From Siniperca chuatsi (Eukaryota; Chordata; Actinopteri; Centrarchiformes; Sinipercidae), in the NCBI RefSeq assembly GCF_020085105.1, contig NC_058042.1:9623501-9687500 (forward strand): DNA of 64,000 nucleotides. The letters are read 5' to 3'. Shown here piece by piece: positions 30,834 through 41,051 of this stretch. Position 1 is the stretch's first letter. Each line of letters opens with the position of its first letter. Position numbers and translations under genes: made by a program. The notes below the pieces were generated by a model, which saw only the letters and a program-made list of their open reading frames with translations, was not told where the DNA came from and did no database searches.

Positions 30834-33800
30834 CATGAATATGCATATATACATAAGAATGAACATCAAACTATTGATACGGTCTCAGAATCTATGCATG
30901 ACTAAGCTGATGTTTTGCCTGTGCACAGACAAAGAAAAAGTGCTTTACCCTGAATTCATTCAACATATATTTGCCAAGCAAGACATGTGTGACTTATTAA
31001 AATATGTTTCAAAGGGGGAAATCAAATCAAATGTATAATGTTTCATAAACCAGGGCATTCTCCTCATCATTTGATATTGACATCCTAGTGTAGGATGCCA
31101 AAACGCAGATGGACACAGCAACCTCTGTTCACAGCAATACTGAATGATGGGGCAGAAAATCCAATTAGATGAATTTCCTCCTAATGATATCTCATAGTCT
31201 TATTAAGAGAGACCTCAATCCATTACATATAATTTGTTTTCAAGGAAAAGAAAAGCACTTCCTGGAAAAAATAGTCTTGCTTCCTCGATAGTGGGATGTT
31301 ACTTTTGTGTGTGTGGGTGTTTGTGTGCTTTGACCTCTCTGACCCAAGCATCAGCTCTCTGAAGACAATCAAGCACCAGCGACTGCAAAGCTCTGAAGAA
31401 ATACAGCCTTAATATGAGAACACATACCAGAACATGTATTTTTGTAGTCAATCATAGGTCAGGCAGATTTAGTTGGTCTAATCTATCTCCTTTTTTTCTA
31501 TATATATATCTATATATATTTTTGTATATGTATGTATAGCTTTATCTGACCAGGAAAGGACTCACTGATGTTCAGTATCTGATTTACAGGAGTCTACTGG
31601 TCAAGAAGGCAGCACCACATACAACATAAAACATAGAGGTTACAAGCATTTAAGACAGACTTATAATGATTTATGATAAAATATGAAGAAAATAATCAAG
31701 GATCACAAAACACATAAGATCAGAAGGATTATTAAAAATAACGTTTTTCTATTTTATGCTACTTCATACTTGTACTAAATTTCAGAGGGAAATTCTGTAC
31801 TTCATCTATAGTTAAAAGTTACTTTTTAAAATAAAGATTTTACATTAAAATTTTACATTAAAGGTGGTGTATGCGATTCTGGAGAAATCCAATACCATGA
31901 CAAATACCATGATATAGAGAGAACAATGACACAGCAAGAAATATATCTAACGTTAGCTAGGTTGTGGGTTAGGTTAACTGTTCCTACAGTTGCTGCTGCG
32001 AAGCTAACAGCCAGAGAGGACGAGACGGTTTCCCAAAGCCAGCACAGCAGCTCCAGACAGCGATACTCACAACTCTCCTGCTACTATAGCTAACATCAAC
32101 AACAACAGCATATCTTGGCAAACTAGAAAGTAAGCTGAATGTCTGCGGGCAAGTCATTTAACGTTACCTGACACACAAATCATGGCTAGAATGGCTGGAA
32201 CAGTGTTGTGTGGCCCAAGTGGTCCGAGCCACTTTGTTTATTTCCCATTTACAGAGCCAAGACTGTAAAAAACAGCTGTGAGGAGATATTCTCTGAATTT
32301 GACAAAAAGCTAAAACTAGCTCCACCTCGACCAGCTACCTCAGTAAAATGCTGCGTCTACATTGATGCATCAGTGTTAACATTCAAATAATCTCATATAT
32401 AATAAAATATCAGTTATGCAGAACGACTACTTTACTTTTGATACATAAAGTACATGTTGCTGATAATACTTCTCTACTTTGCTTATGTAGGGTTTTGAAT
32501 TAGGGGTGTTGCAATATACTGGTATTGACGGTAATCGTGATATTTAAAAACGAAATATTGATATCATGTTAATAAAATGATAATATCATGTAAATAATAC
32601 AGCGCCTCTTAAATCATTTCCGTTTCTTTACGTTCTCACTTTGTCATAGTAGGTGTTGGTAAAGTAAAGACAATAAACAAAGTTAAAGATGAATTTAACT
32701 GATAGCATTATTATTTTTTTCTATAGATATTGCGATTATATCGTTATTGTGAATTCTTTTGGCCACGATAATTGTGTAGTGAAAATTTTATATCGTGACA
32801 GCCCTATTTTGAATGTGGGATTTTTACTGGAGTTGCTTACATTAATGTACTGGTACTTTTACTTAAGTAAAGGATCTGAATTCTTCTTCCAACACTGACC
32901 TATTTTATGGGCTGCTGGGTAGCTCAGTCTATAACAATTTATGTTAGTTATTTATTTATGCTAATTATGTTGTTATTTAATAAATGTAGTGGAGTAAAAA
33001 GTACAATATTCCCCTCTGAAATGTAGCGGAGTACAAGTATGAAAGAGCATAAATTAGAAATACAAATGCCTGAAATTTGTACTTAAGTACTGTACTTAAG
33101 TAAATGCATTTAGTTACATTCCACCACTGCATATAGTGCTACTTTTTAATATAATGTTACAGTATATTTTATTTCCCTGATATACTGTAGATGAGCTTCT
33201 AGTAATGTAGTTTCTTTCCTCTCATATTCTCACATGCAAGTCACATGTCAGCAGAGCGCACTGAATCACATCTTTACAAAGGTATCTCTGTGTTTGGTGT
33301 ATGTTTGTGCATCTGTATGTGTACATGTTTATAATGTGTGTGTGTGTGTGTGTCTGTGTGTGTGTGTGCAGAGAGGCAATCAGCAGACTGTGTAAGAGGA
33401 CATCAACACACAAGACAGCAGTGAAAACTAAAAGGGTAAGATCCACACACACACATACATACCAATGCAATCAACACAGACATAACTAGAATAACTGTGA
33501 TTTTTGTCATCATCAGCCTGTATGCAAGGGACTGTCTGCTGTTCTGGGTCAAATCAACCTTCAGTTTTCTGGGAGCAGGATCATCCTCGCTGTCTCCACA
33601 GACAGTGTGACTTTGATCGCCGCCTCTTCCTTACAGGTTACAGCTTTAACCAAATTATAACTGTCACACATCTGAATTATTGAGGCATGGTGTAAAAAAC
33701 CTTCCCTGCTTCTGTTTTTTTTCTCTCTCTCTTCTCTTCCTCAGAAGATTGCCCATCACCCCATGCAGGCCATTTCATTTGCCTCAGGAGGAGACCCAGT

Positions 33801-36800
33801 ACGTTCATATTCTATATTCTAATTCAAATGATTCACATGTACATGGGTAGATAGGGACACAAACAGGGTAGCATGTCCACAAACACACACACACACACAC
33901 ACACACAGTGAGTAGTTTGATTTAGTTTGATTACTGCTTGGTTTGCTGGAGGATTAAATTATTTCCTCCCCCAGCTCTTGATCCTTCTATTCTTTTAACT
34001 GGTGGTGTGAGGTCAGGGCCCGTATTTATCAAGCCGCTAAAAGTGAAGTTTTGGACTTAAATGAAAGATAAAAGTAAAAATCCTTCACTTGTATTCCTAC
34101 TTGCAAAGTTAGAATAAAAGCTATTTATCACATTTCCTTGTGACTTAAAAATATCCTTAAAGTTAAGAGAGCCCCAAAGGTGTCTTAAAAGTAGATTAGA
34201 TCTAGATTACTCCAGTACAAAAACACTCACAAAAGTGAGCACAAACCTTCTGAGGCATGTATTGAAATGAATGCACAGAATGATAAACAACAAGTTATCT
34301 GAAGCTATACGTATAAGTCAGAATAGCTTTAGCCTATTGTATGAATCTGATTCCAACATTTGATAGGATGTTACGCCACTTTTTTAAATTTCCTTATTTG
34401 CATTTTTGAGAGATGCAAAGAAACAACATTAAAGCTTAAATTAATTTTGTTTGCAATCACTTTCCATGCATCTTCATTGTCTGCACTTATCAATGTGGTA
34501 CTAAATTCTATAAATCCTATTATAAGATTTCTCTGATGTACCTCCTTGTTTCAGTTTGGTTTTCTTGTTGTTTCAGACAGACATTTTCCCATTACTGTAT
34601 ATTTAAAAATAATGATCAGTATGGCAGATATAGGGTAAATTCTTATATCTGATTTGCTTCTTAAGTGTAATACTTAGGATAATGTATTACTATAAGTAAC
34701 AAATCATGAATCATCCTTTCTTGTGACTTAATACAACCATCAAAGCCAGTATGTGCTTTCATCATCTTTACACCTCGCCAATTCTGTTTCAAACTAATTA
34801 CTCTTATCTATTTTCCCTCTCTTCCCCTCCATGCCCCCATTATTTCCATATGACAGATTTTCAAAATTTCCTGTAGCCTGAATGTCTATAATGAATACAA
34901 GTCCTAATCATCGGGAGGGGGCAGGACATGTCAGTTATTAGCAGCTGTTTAATAAACTGCTTAACAAACAAAAACTGTTGTTTATATTTTGGTTAGCGTC
35001 CATGAACTCCACTTCTTCAGCTTAAACAAACAGTGAATACAAATGCTGGGTGCACACTGTAATATTTCTTCGCCATTTTGATACTGCAAGGTTGTTCTGG
35101 CCAAAGATTAGAGAGAACAGGAAGGCAGTTTCTCTCTGGGAAACACAACACCGGCGAAGCTATGGATGGAATTATATCTCGCTGTTTAATTAATTAGCTA
35201 AAATAATCTTGTTGTGGGCTCTAAGCCTCGGCTCAGTTGGCTTGGACACATGGAAGATAGCGGGGGGAATTAAAATCAATCTGCCACAGAGGCTTTATGG
35301 TGAAACATATTCAGCTGACTCTGCTCTTGTACTAGTATCAGAGAACCAATGATAGGGAATGAATGAATTAAACAGAGATACACATGGATGACCATTAACT
35401 GAACATTTCTGCTGTGTTTTCAATGATTAAATGTGCTGTCACCAAGCAAAATTATGAATTGAAAGGCTGATTACAGATCCTAAACCCACCAGATGTACAG
35501 GGTATAAAGTGAATTACACAACAACACTGTCAGGAGGTTTATTAATGACCATGTGCACATACACTGACATAAAGAGAAATACAGCCATAACGCTTAAACA
35601 CCTTTAAAGCGCCTTTAATGTAACTTTTGGAAGAAGAACCAATACATGCTTCCTCTTACAAATGAAAAGTTGAATTCATAAGCAATAAAACGCACCCTCG
35701 CTCAATTCAGTACACTTTTTGTTTTGGTGCTACAACCTTATTTGGTCTGGTATGACCAGTAGCTTATGGGGGCTAATGTTAGCTAATGTTAGCAAACTTT
35801 AGACAGATACTGCTGTGTAACTAACATTATTGAGTTGGTTTGCTACTGTTAAGCTATGTTTACACTGTGTTTATATTAGCATTTAGCAACTTGTAATTGC
35901 CATTTGTGGCCATAATTGCCGCTGTTCAGCAACAGTTATACATAGTCTGCCTGAAATCATGCTTGTTATTATTTTTCTCTCAATTTATTTACAGGACATG
36001 GCAGATTACATCGCTTATGTTGCCAAGGACCTCGTCAATCAGAGAGGTAAGGGACAATTTAATGTGTCATTATGATGAGCTGGGCTTCTGGAACTGGACT
36101 TTCTGGCTTCATTGTGTAAACGCACAACCTGTTACTGTCATTATTATGAAAAATCTCTCCTTTTCGCTCTCTGTCAGCATGTCACATCCTGGAATGTCCC
36201 CAGGGTCGGGCCAGTGAGGTTATCAACAGCATTGGCCAGGCCTTCGAGACTCGTTTCCGGCAACTTCTCAGCCACACGCCGTCGCTCCTCTCCAACAATC
36301 CCAGGTTGTCCTGCTGTCTACTGTAGCTGTCTTATTGGTGTGACACAACACAATAAATTGCCACATGTCCGGTTTTAATGTACTGTATATTTCACCCATT
36401 TAATCAGCATCAATTTAGCAGTGTCTCACTCTACATTGGCCAATAATTAGTTTCACTGGCTTTTTTATTGTTGTCTCAAATGCGAATGTAGAACTTTCAG
36501 AGTTTGACCCCGGTGCCTCATTCTTGGGTTACTCTGGTTTGTGCAGAGCTGAAAAACGAGTTGATTAATCGATTAGTTGATTAACAGAAAATTAAACTAC
36601 AGCTATTTTGATAATCTAGTAATTGTTTGAGTAATTTTTCAAGCAAAAATGGCAATCATTTGCTGGTTCTAGCTTCTCAAATGTGGGTATTTGATGCTTT
36701 TCTTTGTCCTATAGACAGATAGTCTATAAGTGTAAGTGGATAGAAGTGGATAGAATAGCTGTGGGTTTTCCTTAATTGGACAAAACAAGCTATTTGAATA

Positions 36801-39643
36801 TGTCACCTTGGGCTTTGGGAAACTGTGATAAGCATTTTTCACTATCTTCTTACTTTTTATAGACAAAATAATTAGTCAATTAATCAAGAAAATAATTTCC
36901 ATGGATGGCATGGATTGGCATGGAAAATAATCATTATTTGCAGCCATATATTTGTGTAGCACTCAGTTTTGTTTGTCAAATTCAAAGGAATCTATGCTTT
37001 TGATTTGAGTATGTGTTTCTATCTTTGTATCTGTTTTTTTGTGTGAGATGAACATCATGTAACTTTCTGCCTGCAGGTCAGCAGTGAGAATCTGTCCTAA
37101 ATGGAGCACAGAGGAGACAATATCAGACCAAAAGGCCAAGCAGGAGGGTGAAGTCAGCGAGCATCGTGACTATTACAATGTGATCCCAGGAAAGATGCCA
37201 CCCCCTGGTGGAATAGAGGACCTGCGGATCACAAGGGAGGAGAACAAACAGGATGCTGATTTACAGGGGGTAAGAGTTCATTGTAACACCAAAACACAAA
37301 CAATATTTAGTTAGTTGAGCTTGAATATCTATATTGACCTTGGAAACAGAACGAAAAATAAATCTCAACACAAGGTCCAACTTGTTGTTTCCAAAGCTTT
37401 CAACCACATGCCATGGCCTTCCTCAGCAGATTAAGTTGTCATGGAGATGGTTTAGTTGTTATCACATGAACAAAGGATGGAATATAATAATGATGTAATG
37501 TTTTAACATTATATTACATAGGCATAGATTATATATTGTATTATATAATGATCGCAACTGAGCAACTCCATCCACTGAGGAAGGCCATAAGATATGGTTG
37601 AAAGCTCCAGAAACAACATGTAAGTTGGACCTTGTGTTGATGATTTTGTGGTAACATTTTTCAGTCAGTATGAGATAATGCCATGAGGTTAATGCCTTCT
37701 TCTTGTTGTGACATGAAGTCTTTGGAGTGGGTCCTTGAATGTGTATATATATCGTGTTGTATTATGACATTATATTTCAGTAGTGGACTGGACACTTTTA
37801 CATTTGAAAAGAAATAAATAACCATATCATTATAATTAAATGTGATACAGACAGACACACACTTTGTGATACACACTTCTTTTAGGTTCTCTTTATCCAG
37901 ACTATGTTCATGAGCACGAATGTTAACACAATTACACCTTGGAGCTTCTGTTGGCCACTGAGCAGAAGCAGTTGAGCTTTAAATGCCTTTCTAAGGGCAC
38001 CTCAGTGGTTGGTAATAAGGGACGCACAAGCACTTCTCATTCACTTCCCAGAATTATTTGTGGTGGTCTGGGAATTGAGTCAGTGACTTTCCTGTCATGA
38101 ACACACATCTCTAACCTTTAGGCCATCACTGCCCCCGAATGCACACACACATAAAGATCTCTGTCTTGTGTGTATGACTCATCTAGTGCTGTTGCAGGTT
38201 TGTTGGTCTCAGCCTGTTTCACTGTATGAGAACTGCTCCATCACAGAAGAAACACCAGCCCCACCTGCAGGTAAAATTCATCAATACACTTCCAGCCCTA
38301 GTTAAAATGTTTCTGCATGCCTGGATTTGACTACACTATTGCGTTTCTCAGTGGCGATTTGCCTGAGAAAGTGTAGTTTAAAATAAGATTAGGGTTAATT
38401 ATACTTCATGTAAACTAATTATTAAACCAGATTTAGATTAAATCCCATCAGTGCTGCGTAATTTAATTTAAAACCTGGTTTAGTAAAACTCAGTTAAATG
38501 GCTTAAATCAAAGAGTAATATTAGTTTAAACCCTGACAAAAGCCCATGAATAGAGCCATCACTGCTACATCGTGCAGCAGTTACATTGAAATGAAGAAAA
38601 AAAACATGATTTTTAAATGTTATTTTTTCTTCACACAATTATAACTGTAGAAGAAGAAAGGGTGGCGCAAGCAAGCTTTTCATTTACTCCCATGTTTGAT
38701 AGCAACTCCAACTTTTCTGTCTATAAGACTCTTTGCTGAAGCTGCAGAGGCTTAAACATTCAAAATATATTATGAAACTCAACTGGGTTAAGTCTACCTT
38801 TTTTCTCAGAGAACAGTTCGCTCTATTAAAATGCAGCCATTAAAAACATCAACTGTCAGTTTAAAGTTAAATCCAAATCAGAGTTTTAAAATCTGGAGTT
38901 GATTAAAAAGTAGTTTTAGAGTAAAATTAGATTTTGAGATTTCAACCTATTTATTTAACACTAAGTTTAAAGACTTTGTGCAACAGAATAATGAAATAAA
39001 CCACAATATAATCCTGGTTTGAAATTAATCCTGGTTGGAGCAACCCACCCATGTGTACTGTTATATACTCTTCCTCTATTGTATCTCTATTAGACTCAGT
39101 GGAATCTGAGGTCAGTGCTGAACAGTGTACTCCTCTCTCTGAGACACGGATCCAGGACGTGATCCAGGAGGAGGGCTGGTTCCACGGCAGGTGGGTAATC
39201 AACACTTTAATGTCTCGGTCTGCTAATGTATATCCCCTTCCTTTCTCAGTAAGTTTGTGTGCTTTATCCCAGGTTAGGACGAGAGCAGGCAGAGTCACTT
39301 CTCAGCTGTAGTGGGGATTTCCTGGTCAGAGAGAGCAGCTCTGCCTCTGGTCAGTATGTACTCAGTGGTATGGAGGGAGCCACCGTGCGGCACCTGCTGC
39401 TGGTTGATCCACATGGACAGGTAGAGTTGTGGTGTTGGATTTCAAATACACATGATGGAGGAGAGGAGAATGGCAGCTTATTTAAGCCCGTTGTCTGCGT
39501 TTTTGTGCCACCAGGTGCGGACGCGTGATCAGGTGTTTCTGAGTGTTGGTCACCTGGTGCGCTTCCACATGGAGAACCAGATGCCCATCGTTTCTGGAAG
39601 CAGCGAGCTGTGTTTGAAACAGCCAGTCCTACAAAGACACTAA
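28062..39643 (+). CDS. shc4: SHC-transforming protein 4 (ShcD/RaLP) adaptor
   Basis: Cytoplasmic Shc-family adaptor that links phosphorylated receptor tyrosine kinases to Grb2/Ras. Twelve coding exons: 28062-28622, 30708-30778, 33372-33435, 33517-33636, 33745-33798, 35995-36046, 36178-36304, 37077-37269, 38198-38270, 39094-39190, 39273-39420 and 39515-39643; 562 aa. The N-terminal CH2 region (1-187) opens [18 protein letters not shown], as in SHC4. The PTB domain spans about 188-345 ([37 protein letters not shown]). In the CH1 linker DYYNVIPGK (Tyr382/383) and YENC (Tyr424) are the likely Grb2 docking tyrosines. The SH2 domain spans about 466-556, with FLVRES and its phosphate-binding Arg490. 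The CH1 linker is short, and the protein is shorter than the human form (about 630 aa). The SHC4 assignment over SHC1-3 rests on the N terminus and on synteny. Confidence 0.93.
29033..29090. repeat. TG microsatellite with TGCG variants
   Basis: About 20 TG units followed by alternating purine-pyrimidine GCGTGCATGCGTGC sequence. The whole tract is favourable to Z-DNA. Confidence 0.9.
29786..30345 (+). repeat. Dispersed repeat, CTCAACA/TCATCTAGCGCC family, copy 1
   Basis: Internally repetitive: the module GAAATATCTCAACA ... ATTCATGGT ... TTTTCATCTAGCGCCATCAT occurs about three times. The 3' part reads CTAATTAGCAAGTGATAGCA. The same series is found at 46735-47320, with the 3' part alone at 59306-59465. 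The class is not assigned. Confidence 0.75.
31861..32305 (+). repeat. Inserted element beginning GGTGGTGTATGCGAT
   Basis: It opens AAAGGTGGTGTATGCGATTC and ends near TTTGACAAAAAGCTAAAA. The inner part carries CATTTACAGAGCC and several GTTAGC/GCTAAC hexamers. It interrupts the older CAGTGGTGGAA element. The exact ends are approximate and no target duplication was fixed. Confidence 0.55.
32501..32806. mobile_element. hAT-type MITE with 8-bp target site duplication
   Basis: A 306-bp insertion. The left end is TAGGGGTGTTGCAATATA; the reverse complement of the right end is TAGGGCTGTCACGATATA, giving about 14 matches in 18. It is flanked on both sides by the perfect octamer TTTTGAAT (32493-32500 and 32807-32814). 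Eight-base duplications and TAGGG-type ends are characteristic of hAT elements. It has no transposase, so it is nonautonomous. Confidence 0.88.
32980..33130 (-). repeat. CAGTGGTGGAA-family element, copy 5 (partial)
   Basis: Reads AATGTAGTGGAGTAAAAAGT ... CTTAAGTAAATGCATTTAGTTACATTCCACCACTG, i.e. only one half with an intact terminal end. It lies in the opposite orientation to copy 4 just upstream. Confidence 0.75.
33335..33368 (+). repeat. shc4: TG repeat abutting the shc4 exon 3 acceptor
   Basis: A TG run with one CT interruption continues to within one base of the CAG acceptor at 33369-33371. The usual pyrimidine tract is missing; the TG run stands in its place. Confidence 0.9.
33799..35994 (+). 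other. shc4 intron 5
   Basis: A 2.2-kb intron with a CA microsatellite near its start (33883-33907) and GTTAGC hexamers around 35760-35800. No coding content was recognised. Confidence 0.6.
36546..36948 (-). repeat. GATTAATC-family dispersed repeat, copy 3
   Basis: Starts GAGCTGAAAAACGAGTTGAT with ATTAATCGATTAGTTGATTA, has TTTTTCAAGCAAAAATGGCA and ATTTGATGCTTTTCTTTGTC inside, and ends ATCATTATTTGCAGCCATA. It lies in the shc4 intron 36305-37076. Confidence 0.75.
37365..37640. repeat. Fold-back inverted repeat with 148-bp loop
   Basis: The left arm (37365-37426) reads TCAACACAAGGTCCAACT, then TGTTGTTTCC and AGCTTTCAACCA, up to GGCCTTCCTCAG. The right arm (37575-37640) is its complement with a few mismatches and a 3-4-base gap. 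It lies in the shc4 intron 37270-38197. Confidence 0.88.
37900..38137 (-). mobile_element. tRNA-derived SINE
   Basis: Read on the minus strand it begins CGGGGGCAGTGATGGCCTAA. It has an A-box-like TGGCCTAAAGG (38115-38125) and a B-box-like GACTCAATTCC (38071-38081), spaced as in a tRNA promoter. A tRNA-unrelated body follows (GAGGTGCCCTTAGAAAGGCA, GCTCAGTGGCCAACAGAAGC). The layout matches teleost tRNA-derived SINEs. The B box is degraded, so it is an old copy. Confidence 0.75.
38271..39093 (+). other. shc4 intron before the SH2 exons
   Basis: An 0.8-kb AT-rich intron. No repeat or coding feature was recognised. Confidence 0.5.
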
Positions 39644-40410
39644 CACACACAGTCATAGACTGTCACGTGCATACATTAGCCTTCAGCAGCGGTTCTCAAT
39701 GTTTTTTGTACCCAAGCAAAAAAAATTTAAACCTTTCAACACTTTTAGTGAAAACTGAAAATCCACCAGGTCGTGTCAACATGTGAGACATCACTTCCCG
39801 GAATATTTTATTATTTGGTCATTAAATTACAAACATTGTATATGTGCAGTGAATTTTTGATTTTCCTAACATTTGAGTCCTAACATCTCACACTTGTGCA
39901 CACTGTGCCTCACCCTGTGTTGAGAACAGCCGCTGGCCTGCAGAACATCCTGTCTCTGTCTCTCATGCTGAATTTGCTGGTGTTTACTCAAAGTTTAAGC
40001 ACAATCACTGGTGTCAGACTTTCAGAGTCATTTTTTTTTACAGGCTAGATTTGTCTTGTGTTCATTCGTTTTGATTTGTTATTGTTTTGTGTTCCCATTT
40101 CCCATGCTTGACTTTTGAAAATAACTTTTCATCCCACTTATTTGTTGCATTCTGAATATGGAATTCAAATGCTCTTTGTAACCAGAATCTACAGAAACAG
40201 ATTTGCAGTTTAGTCTCAGATAAATATGCAAATATGCAAATAGTGATGTGTATAAGACTTCTGGTGGCTGTCATATAGGAAACTGGAAACGTTTAATTTC
40301 TTCCTTACTTGTTTTTGTTCTCTGTAAACCTTTCAAACATTTCATAGTAATGGGTATGTATATCTCGATTTCATTTCTACTGATGAAATAAAAGTAATAA
40401 CATTGATGAA
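39644..40410 (+). terminator. shc4: shc4 3' UTR and poly(A) signal
   Basis: Noncoding sequence follows TAA. A canonical AATAAA at 40387-40392, about 745 bases after the stop, is the first good signal. Confidence 0.65.
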
Positions 40411-41002
40411 CTTTTCATTTCATACTGCTGCTTTTTGTGGTAACACATGGCCAATGACATTAACATTATTATGAAGATGTTAGATTTTCTATTTACAGTA
40501 ATGTACTGTAGCTACTTTATCTTACAGTACAAAAAGTAAAAAAGTTAAGTACAAGACAACTGCCATTTTAATGTGCAGCTCTAGGGAGGTTGTAAGTGCA
40601 AATCAATTTGCATTTTTTTGTCCACAAAATGTCATGATTATTTCACCAAGCAAACTGCACATGTACATTAGTCAGAAACATTTTAGATGATAGAAACATA
40701 GGAAAAATGAATTGATGGAATGAAAATATCTATAGATCATAAAAATCATATTCACAATAAACTGTATTGTGTCAAAGTTTTATTTATATGTGTAGCTGAG
40801 ACATAAAGGTGTACTTTGTTGTCTTATTTTTGCGGAGGTGGCATTTCTGTTTCCTGTAGTGTTTATCAGCCAATCAAAGTGCTCAGAGCAATGTGCTGCA
40901 CAAAGAAGAGGAAGAGTTGATTGATTTTATAGTTTTTCTTTACATTCTGGTGCCAAATGTGAACAAAGACACATGGGGTCAAGAGCCTCTGGTAAGATTT
41001 TT

Positions 41003-41005
<3 letters not shown>

Positions 41006-41049
<44 letters not shown>
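41006..41049. repeat. CA microsatellite
   Basis: An uninterrupted CA run of about 22 units, 600 bases downstream of the shc4 poly(A) signal. Confidence 0.95.

Positions 41050-41051
<2 letters not shown>

Larger units (their letters stand above)
31748..32897 (+). repeat. CAGTGGTGGAA-family element, copy 4, interrupted twice
   Basis: The family blocks TATTTTATGCTACTTCATAC and TTTCAGAGGGAAATTCTGTA occur before 31860. The family sequence resumes at about 32306 (CTAGCTCCACCTCGACCAGC) and after 32814, and the element ends CTTCTTCCAACACTG. The two gaps are filled by unrelated elements at about 31861-32305 and 32501-32806. Confidence 0.75.
30779..33371 (+). other. shc4 intron 2 with nested transposons
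   Basis: A 2.6-kb intron within the PTB coding region. It begins with an AC microsatellite (30808-30835). Most of 31748-33130 is transposon-derived: a CAGTGGTGGAA-family copy interrupted twice, then a second partial copy in the other orientation. It ends in a TG run abutting the acceptor. Confidence 0.75.

Noticed and set aside
32905-32935. GGGTAGCTCAGT, like a tRNA A box
   Set aside because: No B box, stems or full tRNA length around it; it sits among decayed repeats.
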